Notes: a model not told the origin generated them from the letters alone. 64,000 nt of DNA from Voacanga thouarsii (GCA_026120185.1 JANUWF010002207.1:124001-188000); one strand, 5' to 3'; positions 11,180 to 23,174 are shown, counted from the stretch's first letter. Numbers and translations are program-made.

Positions 11180-12870
11180 CAAATCTTTTGAAGGCTCAAA
11201 AGGTGATTTCAAGTTTGATGCATTCTTTAGAGATCATGTGCACTTATATGTTGACAAAAATATTTGTGTGTCTAAAGAAATGTTAGAGAAAGAGGTTTAG
11301 GTGTTTTGCTTTTCTGAGAGAAATTGTTTTCATAAACCTTTTATTTCTCAAAAACCCTCTCTCCATTCTACATTCATCATGCCTATCTTCTATTTTGAGC
11401 TTTAATTTCTTTTCAAAAGGTTTGATGAGGAAACATGATGAGTGTAAAGAATTTTTGTTTTATTTTTATTTTATTCTTTTTCTTTAGTTTGTTTTCTTTT
11501 ATTTAGGTATGTTTTATTTTATTATTATTTTCCTTGTGCTTTTATTTGTGTTTTGTTTTATAAGAATAAAGTCCCCTTGGACAAGCCCTTCTCTTTACCT
11601 CAAGTTTGGATACATATTGGAGCATTATTACATTTGGGAAGTATTACTTAAACTTTCTAACCTATTATTATTTTTAGTCCCTTTGGAAATGCTTTCTTGT
11701 GTTTATTTTTTGCCAATGCGGACATTGTCCAATTTAAGTGGGGGGGAGTAGTTTGGTGACATAATTTGTCCAAGTTTTTATCAATTATCTTGGTGTTTTC
11801 TTAGTATTGAGCTACGTTGAAATATTTTGAAATAATTTTGTTTTGAGTACAAAGTTTGGAAAATTGGAGCTACTTCGTCATGGAAGTATTTTCCTTCTTA
11901 TTCCCCCCCCTTATTTTTGGTCCCATGGTGATATTTTCTTGCTCTATTTATTTGGCCATTGAGGATAATATCCAATTTAAGTGTGGGGGAGTAGTTAGAA
12001 TAAGAATTTTTTTTATGCTTCATTCTTCTTGGAATTCTTCTTTGAACTTTTTGAGCTAAAAATTTTCGAAAAATTTTCTGATTTTTGTGAGCTTTCAAGA
12101 TGTATTTTTAATGCATATCTTTGTGATAGATCATTGAGCATGGGTTCTATATCATTTGTGGCTAATGCACGACTTTTTGCACGCACTGAGACTAAGTAGT
12201 TCTTTGATCAAATGCTTTACATTGTTCTTAAACCTATATTTTCATTAAAATTCATTGGGCATTCTAGAACTTACTTGAATATCTCTTGAGACGAAATAAG
12301 AAAGACATGCATGATTTAACTTACGGATGACGATAATAGGCCTTCTTTAGATAGTTTGAGCTTTTTAAGCCTACCTAATTTATATTATCCTTAGTGCCTA
12401 TTTTGAGCGTATATTGTTAATTTCTTTCTTAAAACCCATTATCATACTTTGTCCATTACTTATTTCTAAGAGTTTGATTTATCTTCCAAATCTTTGATTG
12501 CTCTGAATGGATAGAAGTACACGTAGGAGAACGTTGAGGGAAAGCACTTGTGTAAGGTCATGACTTGTTATTTCTAGTCATGCATCATGTGTTGAGATGA
12601 CATTGAGAAAAGAAAAATAAAGGAGAAAAGAGGAAGAAAAAGAAAGAGTGAACAAAAAGCTGCCAGAAAATATTGAAAGAAAACAATTGAGAAACAAACA
12701 ATAGCAGCATCGGAAAACAGAAGAGGAAAAGAAAGAAAGAAAAAATTTTGATAGAGAGAGAAATAAAAGAAAGATAACAAGAAGAATAGTGGTTTAGCTG
12801 TAGGTATTTCTGAAAAACTTGAGTTCACATCAAATGCCTGCCACTGTTGCTGAACTTGTTGAATGATCTT
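11180..12870 (+). other. E1 internal region: PPT-like modules and a purine-rich tract, no gene
   Basis: Two modules resemble the real polypurine tract of the family: AATTTAAGTGGGGGGGAGTA (11731-11750) and TTTAAGTGTGGGGGAGTAG (11976-11994), each preceded by a GACATTGTCC or GAGGATAATATCC string. About 12600-12790 is strongly purine-rich (A/G runs). The same order recurs in E2 at 15911-15933, 16145-16160 and 16765-16935. The piece ends at 12870, where E2 is inserted after ATCTT. Confidence 0.7.
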
Positions 12871-14416
12871 TCATAGGGCTTAAATTAGTCATATTTTTTC
12901 TAGTTATTTGAGATTATTCTGTGATACATTTGTTCAATAACTGGTCATATTCCTTCATATTTGAGGTTTTACCCTTGGAAAGGTATTTTGTGCTTTATTT
13001 CAGATTTTAAGGGTCGAATAAGATAAAAACATCGCAAAACAAACACAGAGGTGGTGCGGGACAGGCCAGAGAAACTAGTGCCAGCCACGTACTACTAGAA
13101 CGCCTTTCGAGGTGACAAAAAAGTAAGTGAAACAGAGCTGAACAGAACCAAATCAGTGCGGGCTAGGAGGCAAGAGGCAACGCCAGCTATACTCTGGAAA
13201 AGATTGCGCGAAAATCAATGAAAATCGACTAACAACTGAAGAAACAGAACATAACCAGCGCCGGCCCAAGTCAAGACAGGCGCCGCTAGCTTTGACCTGA
13301 TGCTGAGGCAGGCCTCAATTTTTGTGCTCAGTTTTTGGCAAGTTGCAGAGTTTTAGCATCTTCCTACTTCTAGTCGGCCAAGAACCCTAGAGGAACAAAA
13401 TTAGGCACTTCTAGAGCCTTTAAATAAAGGAAAAAACACAAGAGAAAGGGGGGAATTCATAGATCATAACAGAAAATCACTAAAATCAAATGAGGAATTC
13501 TACCAAATCAAGGAGGATTATGTAAGAAGGTCTTTAGAGGAAGAGGAGAGAAGCTTGTATATGAGTGCTTTCTTTTCCTTTGTTTTCTTTTTATTGAACA
13601 ATGATATGTTAATTATTTTATTATAATTCAACATTATTTTCAGTATTCATGATTTTTAGAGTTATTTGAGCTTTTGTCTAATTGGTTATTCTTCTTGGTA
13701 TTTAATTACTTATGCTTATTATGATGTTAGTTGGTTGTTTCTTTCTGTTAACTTACTCAGCCAAGGGGGCTGATGGTGGTTTCAATTCAATAATTTCATA
13801 TTTGTTGTTAATTAACTTACTGGACCAAGGGAGTTAATTGATGAGAACCAGAAATTAAAGGTTAATTGATGTCTGCCGAGACTAAGGATTCATTGATTAA
13901 TTTCATGTTTTAAGTTTGTCTAGACCAAGGAAATTTAATCAAGGATTGTGTTCAATGCGTCTTTTGGGTGAATTAGTTGAGATGAGGCCAAGTAATGCTA
14001 ATTTATCTAGAAAATAGTGATTTTATGGATTGACCAAAGAAGTGAATCTATCTTAATCCTTCATGATGCCAAGAGAATAATTAATTATGATAGTGATTAG
14101 ATGCTTTCAAACCATATTTGTCGGAATAATGGTTTAAGTTACATAATTCTCCATCATTGACATGTATATATTCTTTTATTTTATTTTATTTTCCTTTTTA
14201 ATTTCTTTTTCACTTTATTATGCTGGTTAAGTAATGAAAGAAAAGTGATTAATGCATACTTGTTCCTAGAGGATCGATTGTTTGAACCCTATGCTATGTT
14301 AATGATGAGTACGCTTGCTCATATGTGTAATTTGGTGTTAATGTTTTAATTTAAATTTGATTGGGAATGCACTTATTTTTTTTTTATGATTTTTATACCC
14401 AAATTTATACACATCA
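12871..14416 (+). repeat. E2 5' LTR (1546 bp)
   Basis: Starts TCATAGGGCTTAAATTAG (ancestral TGATAGG) and ends ACACATCA before the primer site. A TTTAAATAAAGG box at about 13420 is the likely TATA element (CTATAAATAAAGG in the 3' LTR). It contains a GC-rich block at about 13080-13310 with GCGCCGGC-type motifs, absent from E2's 3' LTR but present in the E1 3' LTR. Confidence 0.88.
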
Positions 14417-14422
14417 TGTTTT

Positions 14423-14440
14423 TGGTGCCATTTCCGGGGA
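14423..14440 (+). promoter_or_regulatory. E2 primer binding site (tRNA-Asp type)
   Basis: TGGTGCCATTTCCGGGGA lies 6 nt after the LTR end and agrees with the tRNA-Asp complement TGGCGCCGTTGCCGGGGA at 15 of 18 positions. This site is typical of the Athila/Tat group of Ty3/gypsy elements. Confidence 0.85.
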
Positions 14441-14901
14441 ACAATATCGTAAAAGCTTAGATTTTGTTGATTTAACCATGTAATATGTAAATAGGTAAAT
14501 ATGTAAATATGTATATATGTTCGTTGTATGAAGAAGTGCCATATTTTGTTGTTTGTATAATTGTATTTTAATTTCACTATATGTTGTAAATAGATAGATA
14601 CATGATCATAATAACTAACTTGTCTTTGTATGTTTTTATATACTGTATATTTAGTTATTTAATTTTCCTAACCTAAGGTTAATGTGGAATATGTGTTATC
14701 CTTGTATTTTGAATATGATGATTTTTAGGTCTATAATTTTGAGTCAATACTAACTCTTCTTACTTTTAGGTTTAGATTTTTGGCTAACATTATATTTTCA
14801 ATTAATAGAATTTATTTATTTCTTTATTTAAAACTTTTAATCTTAGTTTAATATTTAATTTATGAATTCGTGGTCATGCATTCAATTATGCTAGATTTTA
14901 G
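14441..14901 (+). other. E2 untranslated leader
   Basis: AT-rich; the first ~150 bp match the E1 leader (AAAGCTTRGATTTTGTTGATTTAACCATG). The rest (about 14590-14915) has no counterpart in E1, and a run of A's ends it at 14907-14921. No gene seen. Confidence 0.6.
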
Positions 14902-15636
14902 TTGTCAAAAAAAAAAAAAAAACATATTAGTGTATTGATAAAATTTCAAGCTCACATTGATGATTTTAGTGAGACGTCATTAGAAGCATTAGTGAATTCT
15001 TTTGTTGCCAATACAAATTCTTCTATTCAGTGGCATGAAGAAGATTCCCAACGATTGGGCGATCAAAGGAAACAATTAGTTAAGATTATTGAGGAGACTC
15101 ATGAGTTTATGCTAGCCCGTACAATTGACCATGGGAAAACAGAGAGGCTATGAGGGACAATTGCATGATGTGGCAAGAGAGGAGTTGGATCTTTCAACAC
15201 TGTATTGTAAAAAGTCCTTAGAGGATGGTGGTAATTTCTACCCTTTACCTATTCAATGGGAGGTAACTTAGTGGTTGTGGATGCGTCAAAAAGTAAGGAT
15301 TTCTTGATCTCATCTTTAAGAACTCAATTGCTAAGTTCTAAGGGGAATTTCAATTATAACAACTCTTTTGAAGGGTTAAAATGTGATTTCAGAGTTGATG
15401 CATCCGTTAGATACCATGTGTATTCATATGTTGAAAAAGATATTTATGTGTCTGAAGGAATGTTAGAGAATGAGGTTTATGGGTTTTGCTTTAGTGAGAA
15501 AAGTTATTTTCATAAACCTTCTATTTTTCAAAAACGTCTCTCCATTCTACATTTATCATGCCTCTCTTCCATTTTAAGGTTTAATTTCTTTTCAAAAGGT
15601 TTGATGAGGAAGCATGATGAGTGTGAAAAGTTTTAG
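14902..15636 (+). pseudogene. E-family ORF, copy 2 (unknown function)
   Basis: Two open segments, 14902-15153 and 15256-15636, lie in the same frame but are separated by a locally shifted stretch with stops. Compared with copy 1 the gene has lost about 120 bp (equivalent to 10880-10998). It preserves the C-terminal third, ending in LMRKHDECEKF, which is broken in copy 1. The 14902 frame opens with TTG and has lost the ATG seen in copy 1. No known domain is visible. Conservation of predicted residues across both copies and lack of pol make this the only candidate protein of the family. Confidence 0.5.
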
Positions 15637-17607
15637 TTTTAGTTTTTTTATTCGAGTCTTCTTTTTTAGTTTGTTTTCTTTTATTTTGGTAGGTTTTTAT
15701 TTTATTATTATTTTCCTTGTACTTTTATTTGTGTTTTGTTTTGGATGAATAAAGTCCTCTTGGATAAGTCATTCTCTTTACCTCAAGTTTGCATATCAAT
15801 TGGAGCATTATTGCACTTGGGAAGTATTACTTAAACTTTCTAACCCCTTATTATTTTTAGTCCCTATGGAGATGTTTTCTTGTGTTTATTTTTTGCCAAT
15901 AAGGACATTGTCCAATTTAAGTGTGGGGGAGTGTTTTGGTGATATACTTTGTCCAAGTTTTTATCAATTATCTTGGTATTTTCTTAGTACTGAGCTACTT
16001 TGAAATATTTTGAAATTGAGAAATAATTTTATTTTGAGCACAAAGTATGGGAATATTTTCTTTCTTCTCTTTTCCCCTTTTATTTTTTGTCCCGTGGCAA
16101 TAGTTCCTTGGTCTATTTGTTTAGCCATTGAGGACAATGTCCAGGTTAAGTGTGAGGGAGTGGTTAGAATGAGAATTCTTCTATGCTTTATTCTTCTTGA
16201 AATTCTTCTTTGAACCTTTTGAGAACAATTTTTTTCGAAATTTTTCTACTTTTCTTTGAGATTTCAAGAGGTATTTGTAATGCATGTCTTTGTGATAGAT
16301 CATAGAGCACATGTTCTATATCATTTATGGTTTATGCATGACTTTTTGCAAGCACTTGGAATAAGTAGTTCTTGATCAAATGCTTTATATTATTCTTAAA
16401 CCTGTTTTTCCACTAAAATTCATTGAGCATTCTAGAACTTATTTGAATACCTCTAGAGGCGAAATAAGAAAAACATTCATGATTTAACTTAGAGACGACG
16501 GTAATAGGCCTTTTTTGGATAGTTTGAGATTTTCAAACCAACCTATTTTATCCCTAGTGCCAATTTTGAGCAGAAATGGTAAATTTCTTTCTTAAAACCC
16601 GTTAGCATACTTTGTCCATTACTTCTTGCTGAGATTTTGAATAATTCTTCCAAATGTTTGATTGCTCTTGATTGATAAAAGTACACGTAGTAGAATGTTG
16701 AGGGAGAATACTTATGGAATGATCATGACTTGTTACTTTCAGTCATGCATCAATAATTGTGCTGAGTTGGGAAAGGAGAAAAGAATGAGAAGAAAAGAAA
16801 AGAAAGATTGTAAAAACAAAAAGCTACAAGAAAAGGTGGAAAGAGAAAAATTGAGAAAGAAATAATAGCAGCATTTGAAAAAAAAGAGGAAAACGAAAGA
16901 AAATTTGAAAGAGAAAGAAAAGAAAGATCACAAGAAGAATGATGGTTGAGTTGAAGGTATTTCTGAAAAACTTGAGTTCACATCAAGTTCTTAGCACCAT
17001 TGCTAAATATTAGAATGATCTTGTGAAAAAATACTATTGATGAGTTAAGAATATTTGATGAAAATACAGGATTTACATGAACTGTACTGTAATTGCTACA
17101 CAAGGTTATGAGTTTTGACTAATTTTGGGATTGAAGAGCAAGAAGAGTTTGGAATTTCTTGGTACATTGTGCTTATCCTTTTCTTGAAAACTCTCAACTT
17201 CTTTGATATTTGATTTTCCTATATCCTTCGTTTGACAAGCTACATGACAAGCCTTTAGCCTTACATTACAAGCTTGAAAGTCCTTCCTAACCTAAGTAGA
17301 ATCCTGGTGTGTCTCGGATTAGTGGAGAGAGTGTATGAAAAGTAAGCTTATGGAATGCATTTTTTTTTTTTAAACTAAATTCTTTCCAATGGTTTGAGAA
17401 TGATGTTAAGGCGTTGAGATGGTTCTACTAGTCAATCTTCACTCACACAAGTCTTGCATTTGTTATTGAAGATGTAGTAGCATATGTTTTGTTATATTGA
17501 ATGAAGAATGAATTGGAATACTATTTTGAAATAGATTGAGTGATTTTATCAACACTTATGTTTTTTCTACTTATCTTTGATACTTTGCTTGAGGACAAGC
17601 AAAGAGC
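15637..17607 (+). other. E2 internal region: PPT-like modules, purine-rich tract, unfilled T1 target site
   Basis: Modules with TTTAAGTGTGGGGGAGTG (15916-15933) and GGTTAAGTGTGAGGGAGTGG (16144-16163); purine-rich tract at about 16765-16935. 17411-17430 reads GTTGAGATGGTTCTACTAGT, the intact form of the site that T1 split in E1. No further ORF with a recognisable product. Confidence 0.7.
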
Positions 17608-17622
17608 TAAGTGTGGGGGAAT
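17591..17622 (+). promoter_or_regulatory. E2 polypurine tract with upstream GAGGACAAGCAAAG block
   Basis: GAGGACAAGCAAAGAGC is followed by TAAGTGTGGGGGAAT, immediately before the LTR start TGATAGG. This is the common arrangement in plant Tat/Athila elements and marks the plus-strand start site. Confidence 0.88.
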
Positions 17623-18959
17623 TGATAGGACTTAAATTAGTCATATTTTTCCTAGTTATTTGAGACTATTTTGTGATACATTTTGTTCAATAACTGGTCA
17701 TATTCCTTCATATTTGAGATTTTACCATTGGAAAGATATTTTTTACTTTATTTCAGATTTTAGGGGTAAAATTAGACAAAAATGATGCAAAACAGAACAG
17801 AGGTGGTGCTGGACAGGCCAGAGGAAACGGCTGTGACCTGATGCTGAGGCGAGTGTCTCGATTTTCGTCTGCAATTTTTGGCAAGTTGTCGAGTTTTAGC
17901 ATCTTCCTACTTCTAGTCGACCAAGAACCCTAGAGGAACAAAATTAGGCACTTCTAGAGCCTATAAATAAAGGAAAAAAACACAAGAGAAATAGGGGGAT
18001 TCATAGATCATAACAGAAAATCACTAACATCAAAGGAGGAATTCTACCAAATCAAGGAGGATTGTGCATGAAGGTCTTCAGAGGAAGAAGAAGGAGACTT
18101 ATCTATAAGTGCATTCTTTTCCCTTGTTTTATTTTATTGAACAATGATATGTTAATTATTTTATTGTAATTCAATATTGTTTTCAATATTCATGATTTTT
18201 AGAGTTATTTAAGCTTTTGACTAATTGGTTATTCTTCTTGGTATTTAATTACTTGTGTTTATTGCGAGGTTAGTTGATTGTTTCTTTCCATTAACTTACT
18301 AGACCAAGGGGGCTGATGGTGGTTTCAATTCAATAATTTCATATTTGTTGTCGATTAACTTACTGGACCAAAGGGGTTAATTGATGAGAACCAATAATTA
18401 AAGGTTAATTGATGTCTGCGGAGACCAAGGATTCATTGATTAATTTCATGTTTTATGTTTGCCGAGACCAAGGAAATTTAATAAAGGATTGTGTTCAATG
18501 CATCTTTTGGGTGAATTAGTCGAGACGAGACCAAGTAATTCTAATTTATCTAGAAGATAGTGATTTCAAGGATTGACCAAAGAAGTTAATCTATCATAAT
18601 CAATCATGATACCATGACAATAATTAATTATGATAGTGATTAGGTGCTTCAAGATCGTGTTTGTCAGAATAATGGTTTATGTTACATTATTCTCCATCCT
18701 TCACATGTATATATTCTTTTCTTTTCTTTTATTTTCATTTTTTATTTCTTTTTCATTTTATTGAGTCAGTTAAACAATGAAAGAAAAGTGATTAATGCAT
18801 ACTTGTTCCTGGAGGATCGAACACTCGTTTGAACCCTATGCTATGTTAATGACGAGTGCGTTGCTCATATTTGTAATTTAGGGTTAACGTTTTAATTTAA
18901 ACTTGATTGGGAATGTGCTTATTTTTATATGATTCTTATACCCATATTTATAAGCATCC
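17623..18959 (+). repeat. E2 3' LTR (1337 bp)
   Basis: Starts TGATAGGACTTAAATTAG, ends GCATCC (ancestral GCATCA). It carries CTATAAATAAAGG at about 17960, the best-preserved TATA-like box of the family. Compared with the 5' LTR it lacks about 210 bp after GACAGGCCAGAG. Confidence 0.88.
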
Positions 18960-18964
18960 ATCAT

Positions 18965-19365
18965 GTGAAAAAATTATTGATGAATTGAGAATGGTTGATG
19001 AAAATGCAAGATTTGCTTGAACTGTACTGTAATTGCTACACAAGGTTTTGGGTTTTGACTAATTTTGGGATTGGAGAATAAGAAGAGTTTGGAATTTCTT
19101 GGTACATTGTGTTTCTCCTTTTCTTGCAAACTCTTTTCTTTTTTGAAATTTGATTTTCCTATATCCTTCGCTTGACAAGCTACATTACAAGCCTTTAGCC
19201 TTACATTACAAGCTTGAAAGTCCTACTTGACCTAAGAAGAATCATGGTATGTCTCAGATTACTAGAGAGAGTGTATTAAAAGTAAGCTTTTGGAATGCAT
19301 TTTTTTTTTTTAACTAAATTCTTTCCCATGGTTTGAGATTGATGTTAAGGTGTTGAGATGGTTCT
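18965..19365 (+). other. E1 internal region, second piece
   Basis: Continues E1 from the E2 insertion to the T1 insertion; matches E2 17024-17420 closely (ACTGTACTGTAATTGCTACAC, CTTGACAAGCTACATTACAAG). It ends with GTTCT, the T1 target duplication. No coding potential. Confidence 0.85.
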
Positions 19366-20409
19366 TGTAACACCCCACCTTTTTACTTTCGGTTGGTTAC
19401 TACCTGTAATAGGATGAGAATTTATATCAACGGCCAGAACAAAATTTGATCGGTGTATTGAGATGAACACTCTGGAGAAATAAAATTTTGTCGAGACCTA
19501 GATGTAATTAATGGATTTGTTTTACCTGAACCCTAAATTTGTGGAAGGCTATTAAGATTAACAGAATAAGAATTTTAGGGTATTCTAGAAAGAGAAATTG
19601 ATCAGTGCAATGAGACGCACGTTTTGGTACGAATTATGCTACCCGGGGTATCGGGGGCATTTTCGTCATTTTGACCGCACTCACGACATTGACCACAAAT
19701 TTGACCAAGTTGAGAGGGAATTGAAGAATTTAAGTGTTACCAATGGATTCAGTGGAGTTTTTGGAGTTGGGTAGTGAAATAAAATATTTTTCATTACGGA
19801 CCCGATTTTGGTCATTTATGAAGAAAATGAAAAATTACGGTTGTAAATGGGACGTGTGGCTTCTTATAATTGGTGGATGAAAATAAGTATCGTTTAGTGA
19901 TTGGTTAATGAGGCCAAATATTTCTATTTGATTGGTTGTGTTAAAAAAAAAAGGAAGAAGAAATAAAGAAGAATGGCCCACAAGAAATAAATAAGAATGG
20001 TTCACAAGAAATACATAAGGATGGCCCACAAGCATGAAATGTTTGACCAAGTTGGACCACCTTTTGACTTCATTTGACCAAGCTTAGTTAAGCTAATCTT
20101 GATTTGAGTAAGTTAATCAAGGTTGATTATGCATGGCCATGCAAGATTAGAAAATATCTATAATGTTCTAAGAGTTTCTACCTTTTTCTATAAATTTCTT
20201 TAAGGTTCTAGAGCACTCTAAAGTTTTCCATAAGTTTCTACAATTGATGAGTCATCACCTAAAGCTTTCTAGAATTTGTGGTTAATCATTCCATCTGTAC
20301 CAATTACATTTCAAAGCTTCCTACTCAAGAGTCCTACATAAGCCATGACAAAAGCATGTGATGTAAGGCATTACATAAGCAAAGCTTCCAATACAAGCCT
20401 TCTAACATC

Positions 20410-20417
20410 TATAAATA
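20410..20417 (+). promoter_or_regulatory. TATA box of the T1 5' LTR
   Basis: CTATAAATAGGC is a textbook plant TATA box and is identical in the 3' LTR (28630-28637). Transcription would start near 20440-20450. Confidence 0.75.
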
Positions 20418-20597
20418 GGCCATGAAGGCCAACTAAAATGGCTTTAGATAGCCAGAATTTCGGAGCAAACAAGAGAGAAAAGAAAAGGAAATAGAGAAGA
20501 AAGAGAGGGAGAAACCGGAAATAGAGAGGAGAGAAAGAGAGAGAGAAAAGCAAGAAGATGCTTGGACTGTCCAGCCTCCAAATGTAGCAAAGAAAAG

Positions 20598-22980
20598 GTA
20601 AAGATCTACCCAACTTGAAGTAAAGTTATTATATAAAGCAAGGAGGTCATTTTGGTATATATATTGTGAGAAGTTTATGTGTGATAGTTAGGTTAAGTTG
20701 TATGAAAGCTGTCCTTGTGTGCCGAAAATTCTGGGAGGTTTTATGTTCAATAAATATGTAATGTTTCTGGATTTTAATGAAGCAGGCATATATCTTTGTA
20801 TCTAAGAATAATAGAGACATTTTAGAACAAGTTTGATGTTAATCGGATTTACGGATCAAAAGTTATGGTGAAAATAGTAAAAGGTACCAAATCAGTGACG
20901 GGATTTTTACTACTAGAACTTTGCCTGCAAAACTGAACAGAATGGACAATAGAATTGGTACTCCATGAATTGGAACTAGTAAAGGAATTCCTTAAGGAAA
21001 GTTTACAATTGGTTTGACATCATTTGGATTTGTGGATTAAAAGTTATGGGCAAAACAAGTTAGGGTGTCAAACTGGAAAATTGCAGAATGTTAAGGAAAG
21101 AATGAATAGTGAAACTAAGTCAAAACTACTGAGTCTGTTTTTGCCGAGTACCGTGATACTGGAACCAGAAACCTAAAAGCGGCCTATACTGAATTAAAGT
21201 TGAGAGTCTCACAGTCATTTTGGTATATCATGGAGCCAAATCGGAGCTGTAAATTAAAAGTTATGTGCAAAATAAAATGGTGTGTCAAACCAATGAAATT
21301 CCAGAAAAGTAGTCCGAAAATGAATGGACTTAAGGGTGATTAATTATGTGATTTTGGACAAAACAATTAGGGAAACATGAAGTGAATCCCTTGTTTATAA
21401 AGTGTGGAAGGATGAGGAAAAAGGAAAATAAAAGAATTGATCAAACGATGAAAAAACGATGTGAACGAAAGTTAAACGTTTTTCTTAAGCATCGGCTAAC
21501 CGCCGGCCCCAACGGCTAAACGACAGTTGAACGTCGGCTAACCGTCGAGCACGTCGGCCGGACGTCGGCTACCTAATGGCTATTTTTTGGCCAAATACCA
21601 ATTGACCCGAAAACAATGTTTGGTGTAGGTTTAGTGACAAACAGCTAACAAAATGTCAAAAACGGTAGGAATGGAGGTTAGACGGTCGTGAACGGAATGA
21701 GAGGCTTAGGACACGAGGTGAGTCCCGTTGATTTCTAAACCTTTTTAAAAGCTAGTGTGCTTTGATTTTTTATGAAATGCTATGTTTTAAGCCATTTTAA
21801 AAATCCTTGAATATGTTTAAGGTTTACATGAGCAATATTTGCTTTTATGCTATTTTGGACTCGAATAAATTTCATATTTTGCTTGGAAACCTTCCTGGAT
21901 GTTTAAAACACGAATTTTGTGAATTTAGTCCTTTTCGGATTAAATATTTGGGATTTTTGAAATATGGTAAATTTTAGAATTGGGTATTTGGAGAATAATC
22001 CAATTATCATTATTGGAATATTTTATGAAAACTCTTGGAACTCAGGTATTCGGTAAATGACCGAAATATTCTTATTGGAACTTTTGTGAATATTTTTCAA
22101 ATCAGGTAAGGGTAAAATGACCCGGATACCTTCAATAAGTCTTTTGAAATCTGGCATGGGTGAAATGACCCGAATACCCTTGGAAAAAAGAATTTTGTGA
22201 TCAAGTAAGGCCCCAAAAAGTAAGAAATATTTTGATTTAGAAATCCTGCTGCATTAGATGACCTTCTGGCCTGCTCAATCAGATTGGGTTGGTATTGTTG
22301 TGTTGAGTACTCAACAGGGACTTTGATCTTTGTACTAGCCCATGATAGAGATAGACGACCCCAAGTAACCTGATCAGTTCTGGGGATTGTCTTACTTCAA
22401 ACAGGGCGACAGGACATTGTGATGAGTCGTCCCTGGCTAGCCGTTGTGAGCCTGGCAATTGCCTATTGATTATGATTCGTGGGTTGTTCACATGAGACCA
22501 AGCGGGGACACTCGTTATGTTCAACCCCTTGCCACCTCGATGGTGATTGACGTCAGGATTGAGACCCCTTGCTTATGGTGACAAGTAAAAGATCCCTTTG
22601 TGCACGGTGAGGTACATTGGTACGCTGCTCACCCTTCCGGCATTACACGGGTGACGTGCTGTATGGCGCAGTCCCTGACACAAGTGACTGTGTAGCCGAA
22701 GGCGAAGTTCTTTGAACTTTGCACACGGATCGCACTTCTGGATAGGGAAGAACCCGTATTTATTGAATTGGGGGCCGTGTGTTTGAAAATTACTATTTTT
22801 CGAACGTATATGATAAAATGACCTGAATTTATCAATTATTGCTATTTTACCTGTTATATAATTTACTTCAGCAAAGATTTTGAAAATCGACTCTCTTTTA
22901 AGGGAAACACTGGCACACACCCGAGACTCACTGGGTGATTTTTCACTCACACGTGTCTTTTATCTTATCTTTTTTTGTAG
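20598..22980 (+). other. Predicted intron in the T1 5' LTR leader
   Basis: Donor AAAAG|GTAAAG lies ~180 bp after the TATA box; acceptor with a long T tract, TTTTTTTGTAG|G, lies 190 bp before the LTR end. Both sites recur in the 3' LTR (28831/28832 and 31118/31119). Splicing would remove 2383 nt of leader. It is a sequence prediction; no transcript evidence is available here. Confidence 0.45.
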
Positions 22981-23174
22981 GATCTGGAATTGGAAGAACC
23001 TACGGATAGAGGACAATACCACAGTGACAGCAAAATAGGTCCGGATGTCTCCTCTTTGGACCTTATATACTCTGTTGATTATCCGTTATAAAGACCCCTT
23101 GTCTGGGTATCTGGACGGGGCAACACACAATATTGGTATGCTTACGCTGTTACCTTCAGTAGGGGTGTTACAAT

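Larger units (their letters stand above)
12871..18959 (+). mobile_element. E2: complete E-family element nested in E1
   Basis: LTR (12871-14416), primer site, 3.2 kb internal region, polypurine tract, LTR (17623-18959). The target duplication reads ATCTT (12866-12870) and ATCAT (18960-18964), one mismatch. Removing E2 rejoins GAATGATCTT to GTGAAAAAAT exactly as in E2's own unbroken copy of that site (17014-17032), which proves the insertion is nested inside a sibling element. The element is 6.09 kb and has no pol genes. The two LTRs differ by a ~210 bp deletion in the right one plus scattered changes, so the insertion is old. Confidence 0.88.
19366..23172 (+). repeat. T1 5' LTR (3807 bp)
   Basis: Contains a canonical TATA box TATAAATA at 20410-20417, a purine-rich first-exon-like stretch at 20466-20590, a splice-donor-like AAAAG|GTAAAG at 20597/20598, a CGTCGGC-rich block at 21485-21575, the palindrome TGTTGAGTACTCAACA at 22301-22316, a splice-acceptor-like T-rich TTTTTTTGTAG|G at 22980/22981, and a hairpin block (ACCCCTTGTC...GACGGGGC) at 23095-23122. 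Confidence 0.93.

Noticed and set aside
12574..12828. 84-residue minus-strand ORF rich in F, L and S
   Set aside because: Low-complexity reading of the purine-rich tract from the other strand.
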